Shown here: positions 7,625 to 16,014 of the stretch, in pieces | How positions within the stretch are numbered: the first letter of the stretch is position 1 | How the letters are laid out: each line of letters starts with the position of its first letter | NCBI GenBank assembly: GCA_003671065.1 | Contig: QWPU01000008.1 | Span: 1-23,643 of the forward strand | Length of the DNA: 23,643 nt | Direction of reading: 5' to 3' | Origin: Planctomycetota bacterium | GTDB taxonomy: Bacteria > Planctomycetota > Phycisphaerae > Phycisphaerales > SM1A02 | The notes under the pieces: generated by a model | Database searches by the model: none | Told to the model about the DNA's origin: nothing | The model's input: only the letters and a program-made list of their open reading frames with translations | Position numbers and translations under genes: made by a program

Positions 7625-7924
7625 ATGATGGATCCCCTTGGCATCGTCTCTCGAGTGAACCCCGCAGCAGGGGGCGCCACGCGGCTGCAACCGCCGAGTG
7701 GCGGCGCCGAGTTCAAGCAGGAGCTGCTTGATGAGATGCGCAAAGTGAACGAGATGCAGAACGACGCCACCAAGGCGACGAATGACCTTTTGACGGGGCA
7801 ACGCGACGATATTGAGGGTGTGATGATCGCAACTCAGAAGGCTGACTCTGCGTTTCGCATGCTTTTGGCGCTGCGAAACAAGGTCGTGGATGCCTACGAC
7901 GAAGTGAAGAACATCCGCGTCTAA
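7625..7924 (+). CDS. fliE: Flagellar hook-basal body junction protein FliE
   Basis: FliE joins the MS ring to the rod and is needed for export of rod proteins. The 99-residue length is normal. The C-terminal half shows the FliE signature: a helix with GQRDDIEGVMIATQKADSAF (residues 58-77) followed by LLALRNKVVDAYDEVKNI, matching the family pattern of D-x-H/E-x-V-x-x-A-x-x-K-A-x-x-(S/A)-(F/L) and R-N-K-x-(V/L)-x-A-Y-x-E-(V/I). ATG 7625 has AGGAA (7610-7614) ten bases upstream; the second ATG at 7628 is also possible. The gene sits directly behind a sigma-54 promoter. A 320-base gap follows before fliF. Confidence 0.95.
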   Translation: MMDPLGIVSRVNPAAGGATRLQPPSGGAEFKQELLDEMRKVNEMQNDATKATNDLLTGQRDDIEGVMIATQKADSAFRMLLALRNKVVDAYDEVKNIRV

Positions 7925-8244
7925 GTCACTGGCTCCGAACGAACCTCGTTGACCGTCTGGCAACACTCGCTCGCGCGGGCGTTGCCGCGGTGGGTCGCCT
8001 CGAGATCGCCTCAGGGTCGCCTCGAGGTCGCCTTTGGAAAGCGCACAACCCGCGCATCCTCCACGCAATTTTGACCTTTCTACGCGCAGTCTTTGCGGTG
8101 TGAAACACTTCCATGCCGATGAGGCTTCTCTAGGGCGCGCCTGACCAGGATGGTTTCACGCGCGCACTGTGCAATCACGACGAGCGCAGTCTGCGGATCG
8201 CCGTTCAACGCAAAGTAGTCAACGCAAGGCATGGAGGCCAGCGC
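7925..8244 (+). other. Intergenic region fliE-fliF with repeats
   Basis: No gene is seen in this 320-base gap, which is unusual inside a flagellar operon. It holds a 22-bp tandem duplication made of 11-bp units (7992-8035), a short ORF M-P-M-R-L-L (8113-8133) that shares 11 bases with the mini-ORF at 911-934, the 8-bp palindrome GGCGCGCC, and two poor matches to a sigma-54 promoter (8151-8166 and 8058-8073), each missing key bases. A long structured leader for fliF or a separate promoter is possible. Confidence 0.5.
7992..8035 (+). repeat. 22-bp tandem duplication built of 11-bp units
   Basis: The 13-mer GGGTCGCCTCGAG occurs at 7992-8004 and again at 8014-8026, each followed by a TCGCCT-containing second half. 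The whole can be read as four imperfect 11-bp units of the type (G/A)G(G/A)TCGCCT(C/T). The units match one helical turn. It lies about 210 bases before the fliF start. Confidence 0.6.
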
Positions 8245-9915
8245 GTGCAGGCACTGAGAAACACGCTCGAACTCATTCGAACTCGCATGGCGGGTCTTCC
8301 AGCTTCCGCGAAATTACTCGCAGGAAGTTTGTTAGTCATTCTCGCACTCGGGCTCTTCCTCGTGGCGCAATGGAGCGCGACGACAAGCAGCGTTCCCTTC
8401 GCTGTAGTGCCAACGGCCTATGACGACGCGCGCACATTTCTTGGCTCGCGAGGCGTGCAATACGAAGAGAAGAATGGCCAGATCTTGGTGCCCGCCGAGC
8501 GTCACGCGGAGTTGCTTTCGCAATTCGCAGAGCAAGGTGCAGAAGGCGGCACATCGATCAACTTCGAACAAGCTATCGCGCTCGATAGTCCGTTCATGAC
8601 GACGCGTCAGAGCGAAACCACATGGCGCATTGCACTGCAAAATGTGCTCGCCCAGACGATCGGTGGCTTTCGCAATGTGAAAAGCGCACGCGTGTTTGTT
8701 TCGCCGAAACCATCGACGCCGCTGGGCGCATCGCGTCATGTGCAAAGCGCGTCGGTGCATGTAACGATGCGCATCGGTTCACTTGCACAAGAACAAGTTG
8801 ATGCAATTGCCACGCTTGTCGCGGGCGCGCAAGCGGGGCTCAAGCCTGAGAGCGTGGCGATCAGCGACAGTTCGCAGTCCTATCACACGAGTTTTGGTCG
8901 CGCGGCCGCGACGGGTGGAAACCTTGAGCATGTGCTGAAGATCGCTGAAGCGGTGCAAGCGCGCATCGCGACGCTGCTCGCGTCGATTGAAGGCGTGCGT
9001 ATCGCAGTGAATCCGCAAGTGGTGACGACGGAACGCACGAGCACGACGACGGACTATCGCGACGGCATTTCGATTCCGATCAGCGAAGACACTTCGACTT
9101 CAGCAACCAAAGGTCCTGCTGCGTCGCGCGAACCTGGCGCCGTGCCAAACACTGGTCTTGCAGTGGTGACTTCATCAAACGGTGGCGCGGAAACTTCCAG
9201 CGAACTCTCGAAGAATCGCTACGACTCGCGCATTCCCGGCAGCACCACGATTGAGAAGGACAGCACGGGCTACGCGACGAAGATTGATGTTGGTGTCGCG
9301 CTGCCGTGGAGTTACTTCGTGCGCGTGTGGCGCCTCAAGAATCCTGATGCACCTGGCACTGAAGCGAAGGTGCCAGATGAGGCAGCGCTTGCGATCATTC
9401 GCGATGAAGAGATCGCGCGCATCACCAAACTCGTCGAGCCGCAAGCCTCGACGGATGCTGTAGAAGGCTCGAAAAAAGGCAAGATCGAAGTCAGTTGGTT
9501 CTATGACTTCGAAGAGCAAGTGCCGCAAACTTCGATGGCCGCTGGTCTTGGTGAATTTGTTCTCGGTGGCTCAAGCACAGGCGGCATGAGCGGCAGTGGA
9601 CTCATCAAGCCCATCGGTCTTGGTGTGCTCGCCATCGCAAGTTTGTTCTTCATGTTCAACATTGCGCGCAAGGCATCAGTGCGTGAAGACCTTCCAACTG
9701 CGGAAGAACTCGCAGGTGTGCCACCGAAACTTGAGAGTGATGATGCAGAAGTCGTGGGCGAAGCAGATGAAGCATCGCCAGCGCTTGAAGGCATGGAGCT
9801 CGACGATGACAGTTTGCGTCGCGCGCAAATGCTCGAGCAACTCAACGAGATGGCGAGTAGAGATCCGTCTGAACTCTCAGGAATTTTGCGTCGCTGGATG
9901 CGTAGCCCTGCCTAA
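8245..9915 (+). CDS. fliF: Flagellar MS-ring protein FliF
   Basis: FliF forms the MS ring in the inner membrane. At 556 residues it has normal length and the full domain layout. The first membrane helix is at about 24-42 (LLAGSLLVILALGLFLVAQ). Periplasmic ring-building motifs follow, including the SPFMTTRQSE-like segment and VKSARVFVSPKPS. A Ser/Thr-rich loop lies at roughly 275-340, and the second membrane helix at about 453-473. The acidic cytoplasmic tail ends in a helix (MLEQLNEMASRDPSELSGIL) followed by RRWM, the FliG-binding end of FliF. Start GTG 8245 has TGGAGG (8232-8237) seven bases upstream. fliG follows after 17 bases. Confidence 0.95.
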   Translation: MQALRNTLELIRTRMAGLPASAKLLAGSLLVILALGLFLVAQWSATTSSVPFAVVPTAYDDARTFLGSRGVQYEEKNGQILVPAERHAELLSQFAEQGAEGGTSINFEQAIALDSPFMTTRQSETTWRIALQNVLAQTIGGFRNVKSARVFVSPKPSTPLGASRHVQSASVHVTMRIGSLAQEQVDAIATLVAGAQAGLKPESVAISDSSQSYHTSFGRAAATGGNLEHVLKIAEAVQARIATLLASIEGVRIAVNPQVVTTERTSTTTDYRDGISIPISEDTSTSATKGPAASREPGAVPNTGLAVVTSSNGGAETSSELSKNRYDSRIPGSTTIEKDSTGYATKIDVGVALPWSYFVRVWRLKNPDAPGTEAKVPDEAALAIIRDEEIARITKLVEPQASTDAVEGSKKGKIEVSWFYDFEEQVPQTSMAAGLGEFVLGGSSTGGMSGSGLIKPIGLGVLAIASLFFMFNIARKASVREDLPTAEELAGVPPKLESDDAEVVGEADEASPALEGMELDDDSLRRAQMLEQLNEMASRDPSELSGILRRWMRSPA

Positions 9916-9932
9916 TTGGAGAAGTGAGCCTC

Positions 9933-10973
9933 ATGGTCTATCGACCTGGAATGAAACTACCCAAGTCCGCCGAAGAGCTCGACGGAACGCTCAAGAGCGC
10001 AATTCTGTTGCTCTTGCTCGATGCGGATAGTGCAGGAAGCATTCTCAAAGAAATGCCGACTGAGACAGTCGAAGAAGTCACGCGCGCGCTGGCAGCGCTT
10101 GGCGATGTGCCGACTCAACTTGGTCAAGAAGTCATCAGCGAGTTTTACTCGTTAGCAATGGCGCAAGGCTATGTGCGTGAAGGCGGACTCGACTACGCGC
10201 GCACGCTGCTCAAGAATTCGCTTGATCCAAAGACCGCGGAGAAGGTGATTCAGCAAATTCAAACGCAAGTGCAGAAGACGCCCTTTGCGTTTCTACAAAA
10301 GGCTGAGAGCGAGAATCTCCTCACCTTCATTCAAGAGGAACATCCGCAAACGATCGCGCTCATCGTGAGTCACTTGCCGCACCACAAGGCGAGTGAGATT
10401 CTCATTGGGCTGCCACCTGCGAAGCAAATCGAAGTCGTTCGTCGCGTGGCCAACATGGAGCAGACGAATCCTGAAGTGATTCGCGAAGTGGAAAGTGCGC
10501 TAGAAAGCCGTCTTTCCAACATCATTGGCACATCGAGCGAGAAAGTCGGCGGCGTTGAAACTGTCGCTGAAATCCTCAACCTTGTCGATCGCTCGACCGA
10601 GCGTTCCATCATGCAAGGCGTCGAGAGCGAAGACCCAGATCTTGTCGAAGAGATTCGTCGTCGGATGTTTGTGTTCGAAGACATCAACCATGTCAACGAC
10701 AAAGGCATTCAAGCGGTGCTCAAGGAAGTCGAGAACGACGAGCTCTGTCTCTCGCTCAAGACCGCGAGCGAAGCACTCAAGAACAAGATTCTCGCCAACA
10801 TGTCATCGCGTGCCGCCGAGTCGATTCGCGAAGACATGGAGTTCATGGGGCCAGTGCGCATCAGCGATGTCGAAGCGGCGCAACAGCGCATCGTCGACAT
10901 CGTGCGTCGCCTCGAAGAAGCGGGCGAGATCATCATCTCGGGTCGCGGTGGCGCGAATGATGTTGTGGTGTGA
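9933..10973 (+). CDS. fliG: Flagellar motor switch protein FliG
   Basis: FliG is the rotor protein that binds FliF and interacts with the stator. The 346 residues cover all three domains: an N-terminal FliF-binding domain, the middle domain with EEHPQTIALIVSHLP, and a C-terminal motor domain with FVFEDI and the charged helix SSRAAESIREDMEFMGPVRISDVEAAQ, in which the torque-helix charges are kept. A GTG at 9924 is also in frame, but only two bases separate it from GGAG (9918-9921). The ATG at 9933, 11 bases after that site, is the better start. The gene ends 57 bases before fliH. Confidence 0.95.
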   Translation: MVYRPGMKLPKSAEELDGTLKSAILLLLLDADSAGSILKEMPTETVEEVTRALAALGDVPTQLGQEVISEFYSLAMAQGYVREGGLDYARTLLKNSLDPKTAEKVIQQIQTQVQKTPFAFLQKAESENLLTFIQEEHPQTIALIVSHLPHHKASEILIGLPPAKQIEVVRRVANMEQTNPEVIREVESALESRLSNIIGTSSEKVGGVETVAEILNLVDRSTERSIMQGVESEDPDLVEEIRRRMFVFEDINHVNDKGIQAVLKEVENDELCLSLKTASEALKNKILANMSSRAAESIREDMEFMGPVRISDVEAAQQRIVDIVRRLEEAGEIIISGRGGANDVVV

Positions 10974-11030
10974 TGAGCGTGTGTGTGATGCAGTTCGATG
11001 GCAGCGTGACATGCAGTTTGCAGCAGCAAT

Positions 11031-11768
11031 ATGGCAGTACTGAAGCACTCATCACCACAAGCGCGTCTGTCTCAAGGCGGTATGTTTGATCTCAGCGATC
11101 TTCGTGAAGGCGCGGTGAAGGCGATCGAAGATGCACGCGAGGAAGCGGTGCGTATGGTCGCAGCCGCGCGCGTAGAAGCTGATGCATTACGAGCGAACGC
11201 ACGCGCGGAAGGTGTGACGAAGGGCTATGACGAAGGGTTTGCCAAGGGCGTTCCTGCTGGTCGCGCTGAAGGTGAACTCGCTGGTCGCACTTCTGCCGCA
11301 ACGCTTCATGATGCATCGTTGGCTGCGATCGAAGAAGCGTACAGCCGCGAGTTCTTGCGTTGGATTGCAGTGCGCGATGAAGTGATGCGTACTGCTGAAC
11401 GCGAACTCGCAGGTATTGCGCTGGCGATTGCCGAACGAGTTGTGCGCGAGCATGTGAAGTGCGATCCAACAGTTGTTGCGCGCGAAGTCGAAGCGGCGGT
11501 ATCGCTGTTTGCACGAGCGACACGCGTGACGATTCAAGTGGCGATTGAGGATGAAGCGTTGGTGTCAGAAGCGATGCCGGCGCTCCGTGCCACGCTGCCT
11601 GCCGATGCAGACATTTCGCTGATTGCTGTTGCGGGGATCGAGCGCGGCGGCTGTGTGATTCGTACGAGTGAAGGCTCGGTCGATGCGCGCATCGAGACGC
11701 AGTTTCGTCGCATACGCGAAGGCATCATGGGCGGTGCGCCTGACATTGCAGATGGAGATGCCTCGTGA
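11031..11768 (+). CDS. fliH: Flagellar export ATPase regulator FliH
   Basis: FliH is the peripheral-stalk protein that binds FliI and tethers it to the C-ring and export gate. This copy has 245 residues. Its N-terminal half carries a striking glycine ladder: G61, G65, G69, G73, G77, G81 and G85, six consecutive GxxxG steps, a known hallmark of FliH. The C-terminal half resembles the FliH/V-ATPase E-subunit domain (IALAIAERVVREHVKCDP). ATG 11031 has no clear ribosome site; ATG 11082 (residue 18) has AAGG shortly upstream and is an alternative start. The stop overlaps the fliI start (GTGA). Confidence 0.9.
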   Translation: MAVLKHSSPQARLSQGGMFDLSDLREGAVKAIEDAREEAVRMVAAARVEADALRANARAEGVTKGYDEGFAKGVPAGRAEGELAGRTSAATLHDASLAAIEEAYSREFLRWIAVRDEVMRTAERELAGIALAIAERVVREHVKCDPTVVAREVEAAVSLFARATRVTIQVAIEDEALVSEAMPALRATLPADADISLIAVAGIERGGCVIRTSEGSVDARIETQFRRIREGIMGGAPDIADGDAS

Positions 11769-13132
11769 AACTCGCAGCAATTCGCCCAGCAGTTCGCGCG
11801 ATTGAATCGCGCGAAATCACAGGCACCGTGCGCGCCGTGAAAGGTCTCGTTCTCAGCGTCGAGCAATTGCCGCTGCCCGTTGGTTCACTGGTGCGCGTGC
11901 ATGTGCCTCATCGCACTGATGCGCCGCGCGGCGAAGTTGTTGGCTTTGATGGTTCGCGCGCGTTGGTGATGTTGCTGAGCGAAGCTGATGGCGTGTCGAG
12001 TGGCGTGACTGTCGTCGCGGAGCAACCGTATGCAACGGTGAGTGTCAGCGATCAATGGCTCGGTCGCGTCGTTGATGCGCTCGGTCGACCGATCGATGGC
12101 AAAGGTCCGATCGCGCCGGGTTGCCCGCAACCGATGTGGCCTGCGCGCACGAGTCCACTTTCGCGTGGCATCGTGCGTGATGCGCTTCCCACTGGTGTAC
12201 GCGCGATTGACTCGATGCTCACCATCGGCAAGGGTCAGCGCATGGGCATCTTCGCAGGACCTGGAGTCGGCAAGAGCACGCTGCTTGGTTCGATTGCGCG
12301 CGGAACCGCTGCGCATGTGAATGTCATCGGACTCGTTGGCGAGCGCGGTCGCGAGGTGCCAGAGTTTCTTGAGCATGTGCTCGGTGAAGAAGGACTCAAG
12401 CGATCAGTGGTAGTTGTCGCGACAGGCGACGAGAGTCCACTCATGCGCGTGCGCGCTGCGACAGTTGCGTGCAGCGTCGCGGAATTCTTTCGCGATGAAG
12501 GCAAAGATGTGATGTTGATGCTCGACTCGATTACGCGTTTCGCGCAGGCGCAGCGGCAAATCGGGCTTTCTGCGGGTGAAGCGCCTGCGACGAAAGGCTT
12601 CACGCCGAGCGTGTTCTCGCTGTTGCCGCGCATACTTGAACGCGCAGGTGCGATCAACGGCGGGGGAAGCATCACCGGTTTTTACACCGTGCTCGTCGAA
12701 GGCGACGACATGACTGAACCTATCGCTGATGCTGCGAAAGGAATTCTTGATGGACACATCGTGCTGTCGCGGCGGCTCGCCGAGCGCGCGCACTTTCCTG
12801 CGATTGACATTCTCGCATCGATCTCGCGCGTCGCCGATCAAGTGTCGGATTCGAATCATCTCAACGCGCGTCGGCACATGTCGCGATTACTTGCGGCTCA
12901 TCGCGAAGCTGAGGAACTCATTCAAATCGGCGCGTACGCAAAGGGATCAAATCCTGATGTCGATGCAGCCATCGCACTAAAGGGCACGATAGAAAGCTTT
13001 CTTCGTCAAGACGCGCATGAGCGTGCGGAATATCCGCGCACACTGCGTTCATTGGTTGAACTGTCGCTTGCTGCCGCGAGCGCTGCTAAACGCCCAGCAA
13101 CTCCAACTCAAGGGAGCGCACGCAAGGCGTGA
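11765..13132 (+). CDS. fliI: Flagellum-specific export ATPase FliI
   Basis: FliI is the cytoplasmic hexameric ATPase that unloads chaperones from flagellar export substrates; it is related to the F1 beta subunit. All landmarks are present in 455 residues: the N-terminal beta-barrel, the VVDALGRPIDGKGP segment (about 102-115), Walker A GPGVGKST (165-172), VGERGREVPEF (191-201), Walker B LMLDS (251-255), and ITRFAQAQRQIGLSAGEAP, which is typical of type III export ATPases. Start GTG 11765 overlaps the fliH stop, which indicates coupling with the gene for its regulator. Confidence 0.97.
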   Translation: MKLAAIRPAVRAIESREITGTVRAVKGLVLSVEQLPLPVGSLVRVHVPHRTDAPRGEVVGFDGSRALVMLLSEADGVSSGVTVVAEQPYATVSVSDQWLGRVVDALGRPIDGKGPIAPGCPQPMWPARTSPLSRGIVRDALPTGVRAIDSMLTIGKGQRMGIFAGPGVGKSTLLGSIARGTAAHVNVIGLVGERGREVPEFLEHVLGEEGLKRSVVVVATGDESPLMRVRAATVACSVAEFFRDEGKDVMLMLDSITRFAQAQRQIGLSAGEAPATKGFTPSVFSLLPRILERAGAINGGGSITGFYTVLVEGDDMTEPIADAAKGILDGHIVLSRRLAERAHFPAIDILASISRVADQVSDSNHLNARRHMSRLLAAHREAEELIQIGAYAKGSNPDVDAAIALKGTIESFLRQDAHERAEYPRTLRSLVELSLAAASAAKRPATPTQGSARKA

Positions 13133-13158
13133 GTTGAGATGACAGGAGGTCTGTGACT

Positions 13159-13653
13159 ATGGCGCTATTTCGCTTTGCACTTCAACGCGTGCTTGATCGC
13201 CGCCTCACTGAGGAGGAAGGGAAGCGTCGTGTCGTGAGCGAACTCGAGAAGCGCCGTCGCGCGTTTGAAGATGCTCTCCGCGCGCGTCAACATGAAATTG
13301 CGAGCGGACGCGATGTGTGGCGAGCTGGACTCATTGGTGCCGTTGATCCCGTGGCACTTCGTCACCATGCGAGTGCTGGGGTTGGATTGTTTCGCAAAGC
13401 GCAGCGCACGGTGCTTGAAATGGCTTCATTAGAGCCATTAATCGCCAAGGCGCGCGCGGAACTGATCGAAGCTGCGCGCGCGCGACGCACGCTTGAAATC
13501 TTGCGCGAACAACGCCTCGCGGCCTTCAACGCGGAAGTTGCCAAGCGCGAGCGTGAACAACTTGATGAATTCGCTGGTGACATCTCGCGTCGTAGTCGCG
13601 ACGACGAAGCGCAACGACACGCAGGCTCAGCAACGCACTGGAACGCAGCATGA
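13159..13653 (+). CDS. fliJ: FliJ-like flagellar export protein
   Basis: This 164-residue protein is rich in Arg, Glu and Ala and forms a nearly continuous antiparallel coiled coil, as in FliJ, the central-stalk partner of the FliI ring. The N-terminal FRFALQRVLDRRLTEEE segment agrees with the FliJ pattern F-x-F-x-L-(Q/E)-x-(V/L)-L. It follows fliI directly, the standard place for fliJ. A perfect AGGAGGT (13144-13150) sits eight bases before ATG 13159; the in-frame GTG at 13153 is only two bases away from it and is unlikely to be used. The end overlaps the next gene by four bases (ATGA). Confidence 0.85.
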   Translation: MALFRFALQRVLDRRLTEEEGKRRVVSELEKRRRAFEDALRARQHEIASGRDVWRAGLIGAVDPVALRHHASAGVGLFRKAQRTVLEMASLEPLIAKARAELIEAARARRTLEILREQRLAAFNAEVAKREREQLDEFAGDISRRSRDDEAQRHAGSATHWNAA

Positions 13654-14540
13654 AAACGCTTCTCAAACTCATCATCGTGCTCGCGGTCTTTCATCTTCTT
13701 GCCGCCGCAGGTTTCGTCGGTTGGCTCTATCAAAGTGGACGCATCGACAGCGCGCGTCTTGAGCGAGTGCGTGATCTCTTCAAGCCGACGATTGCAGAAG
13801 AAAACGCTGAGCATCTGAAACTGGCAGACGCTTCCGCTCGGAATGATCTCGATGCCGCTGAGATCAATCGATTGCGCGAACTTCCGATGTCGAGCGATGA
13901 ACAAATTGCGTCGAGTAGTCGCTTCGAAGATCGCGCGACGCTTGCGATGCGCGCGCTCGACGAGCAACAACGCCGCATGCAAGATGATTTGCGCGCGCGT
14001 GAAGACAGCGTGTCCAATCGCGAAACCGCGCTTACCAAACGCCAGAAGGAATGGGAAGCGTCGATCGCGGCTGAACTTGAACGCGAAACCGCTGAGCAAT
14101 TCCGCAAAGCGGTTCGACTGCTTGAAGCAGCGCCCGCCAAGCAAGCGCGCGAATGGATCTTGGAACTTGTGAACACCCAGCGCGCTGACAAAGCGGTGGC
14201 GTATCTCGACGCGATGAACCCTGCGAAAAGCGCTGGCATCTTGAAGGCGCTCAAAGGTGAAGGCGAAAGCAAAGTGGCAACGGATTTGCTTGAACGCTTG
14301 CGAATGCTCGGTCTCGAAAGCGAGGCGGGCGTGGAACGCACGAATGACGCCAATCCTGCCGATATCCCTGCCAAATCTGCCTCGCGAGCAAGCGCCCCGA
14401 ACGCAAGCCCTGCAAGCGGTCCCGTCTCGAACGGACAAGTCGCGCTTCCAGGATCTGCTGGCGGACGATCTCCAACCAAACAACCCACAGCGCCCTCTGC
14501 AGGCAGCCAAGGCAGCGCGCCCAGCGGCAGCAAGTCCTGA
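13650..14540 (+). CDS. MotE/YlxF-like flagellar protein
   Basis: This 296-residue protein has a single N-terminal membrane helix (about 5-26), a charged coiled coil (about 90-150), then a helical segment of the MgtE-N/FliG-middle type (about 150-215: LLEAAPAKQAREWILELVNT, then AVAYLDAMNPAKSAGILKAL). The last 70 residues are a Ser/Pro/Ala/Gly linker. This architecture, and the position between fliJ and fliK, match the MotE/YlxF proteins of other flagellar clusters. MotE is thought to act as a stator or MotB chaperone, on the periplasmic side; the role here is inferred. The 3' 197 bases overlap the start of fliK in another frame, so the linker is encoded in DNA read twice. Confidence 0.8.
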   Translation: MKTLLKLIIVLAVFHLLAAAGFVGWLYQSGRIDSARLERVRDLFKPTIAEENAEHLKLADASARNDLDAAEINRLRELPMSSDEQIASSSRFEDRATLAMRALDEQQRRMQDDLRAREDSVSNRETALTKRQKEWEASIAAELERETAEQFRKAVRLLEAAPAKQAREWILELVNTQRADKAVAYLDAMNPAKSAGILKALKGEGESKVATDLLERLRMLGLESEAGVERTNDANPADIPAKSASRASAPNASPASGPVSNGQVALPGSAGGRSPTKQPTAPSAGSQGSAPSGSKS

Positions 14541-15984
14541 CGCGCCCGCTGCTGAAGTTCTTGCGAGTGATGAGCCCGCTGCGGTTCTCCCGACGACGAA
14601 CACTGAGCCTGTTGAGCACGATGCGACTGATGCGACCGAAGCAACCGATGCGGTTGTCGTGCTGCCCGCCGTGATGCCTGTCGTGTTGACTCCGATCGGA
14701 CTTGAAGTGCAATTCGCTGCGCCAGTGGCGAAGTCTGATGCTGCGCAGAGTGTCTCCGCAGCGACAACTGAGTCCACTGCAACAACCGACGCATTGTTGA
14801 GTTCGACCGTGGCAGCGGTTGGATCGACTGCAGCAGATGCTCCTGCGTTGCTTACGACGCTTGCCAACGCAGCATCGTCACCTGAGATTGATTCGACTGC
14901 CACCACGCAGCCAACGACCGCGTCAGCTTCCAGCGCGTCAACGGTTTCGAGTGTTGATGCAACCGCAATCGCAGCGACCAACACGAAGCCGATTGAACGC
15001 GAGCATGCATCGCGTCGTCCGTCTAGCAGTGTGGGCGCGAATGCATCACCAACACAAGCCACGCCGGCGCCTCGCGGCACTGATCCGCTTGCACGCCTCA
15101 TCGAATCTGCGCAAGCGGCGATGCAGAGCAACGCAACTCCAACGAGCTCCTCGCGCGCAACAACCGTGACAGCAGGTCGTCTTCAAGAAGTCGAGCAACA
15201 GATTGCTCGCGAACGCATGCAACGCGCTGTTGAAGCGACGAACACACAGATCTCAATCGACGGGGAATCTCAGTCTTCTGAGAGTGCAACTGCTCGAGTC
15301 GCTTCCGCTACCGCGCAGACGAATTCCTCGGCAAACGCAGCCATTTCCGCCACATCCGAGTTTGCGACCGCGGGCAACATCGCACCACTTTCCGTCGGAG
15401 CGATGTCGAGTGGACCAGCCGCAGAGTTGCTCACGACACCAGCTTCGGACGCGCCGCCCGCCGCGCAACTCGCAGCAAAGGGCGCGCACATTCTCGCTTC
15501 GCAACGAGGCGGATCGATCACCATGCGTCTCGAGCCACCAGCGCTCGGTCAACTGCGCATCGAACTTCATATCGCAGCAGGCTCAGTGACCGCGGACTTC
15601 ACCGCCGCAACTCCGCAAGCACGCGTGCTTCTCGAAGCGAATCTCGGCATGCTCCGTGAACGCCTCGAATCGCAAGGCTTGACTGTCGAGCGCATCACTG
15701 TCCACGGCGGTGTGCGTGCAGGGGAGTCGTCAGCAGTCACAAGCACCTCGCAAGCGAACGAGTCGCGCCAAGATGGCACCGACGCGCGCGAGCGAAGTGA
15801 CAGAGGTCAAACGCGGCAGGATGCCGCTGGTGGTCAAAGCCGAGGTCGTCGAGATGACGAGCAACGCAGAGACGCCACGCGCACGGATGCGCACCGAATG
15901 CAAGAGGACTCGCAGTCGTTTGCGGGTGTGCTCAACAAAGAGTCTGTGCAACGAGGCGCAACTAGCGCGCGTCGTGCAGGCTGA
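14344..15984 (+). CDS. fliK: Flagellar hook-length control protein FliK
   Basis: FliK is a secreted ruler that sets hook length and switches export specificity. The likely start is ATG 14344 (546 residues), inside the motE-like gene. The N-terminus includes SRFQDLLADDL, which fits the export region of FliK. The middle (about residues 65-350) is low-complexity Ala/Thr/Ser/Val with no fixed structure expected. The C-terminal hook-control domain is clear: GGSITMRLEPPALGQLRIEL, then LEANLGMLRERLESQGLTVERITVHGG. The final 80 residues are Arg/Asp/Gln/Glu-rich. No good ribosome site precedes ATG 14344. No start codon in frame soon after the motE stop would keep the N-terminal motif, so the overlap seems real. 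Confidence 0.85.
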   Translation: MTPILPISLPNLPREQAPRTQALQAVPSRTDKSRFQDLLADDLQPNNPQRPLQAAKAARPAAASPDAPAAEVLASDEPAAVLPTTNTEPVEHDATDATEATDAVVVLPAVMPVVLTPIGLEVQFAAPVAKSDAAQSVSAATTESTATTDALLSSTVAAVGSTAADAPALLTTLANAASSPEIDSTATTQPTTASASSASTVSSVDATAIAATNTKPIEREHASRRPSSSVGANASPTQATPAPRGTDPLARLIESAQAAMQSNATPTSSSRATTVTAGRLQEVEQQIARERMQRAVEATNTQISIDGESQSSESATARVASATAQTNSSANAAISATSEFATAGNIAPLSVGAMSSGPAAELLTTPASDAPPAAQLAAKGAHILASQRGGSITMRLEPPALGQLRIELHIAAGSVTADFTAATPQARVLLEANLGMLRERLESQGLTVERITVHGGVRAGESSAVTSTSQANESRQDGTDARERSDRGQTRQDAAGGQSRGRRDDEQRRDATRTDAHRMQEDSQSFAGVLNKESVQRGATSARRAG

Positions 15985-16014
15985 TAGACCGAGAGACGCA
16001 AAGGAACGAATCAC

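Noticed and set aside
8115..8122. GCCGATGA as a sigma-28 -10 box (also at 919-926)
   Set aside because: No TAAA-like -35 element lies at the required distance in either case.
11000..11016. TGGCAGCGTGACATGCA before fliH as a sigma-54 promoter
   Set aside because: Spacing is one base too long and there is no other support.
14257..14343. Upstream extension of the fliK frame
   Set aside because: The added residues are Cys/Lys/Arg-rich and unlike FliK; they only mirror the MotE-like frame.
13362..15131. 589-codon open frame on the - strand, antisense to fliJ, the MotE-like gene and fliK
   Set aside because: Low-complexity Ala/Ser/Arg/Val composition without any domain; it mirrors the codon bias of three convincing + strand genes and is a shadow.
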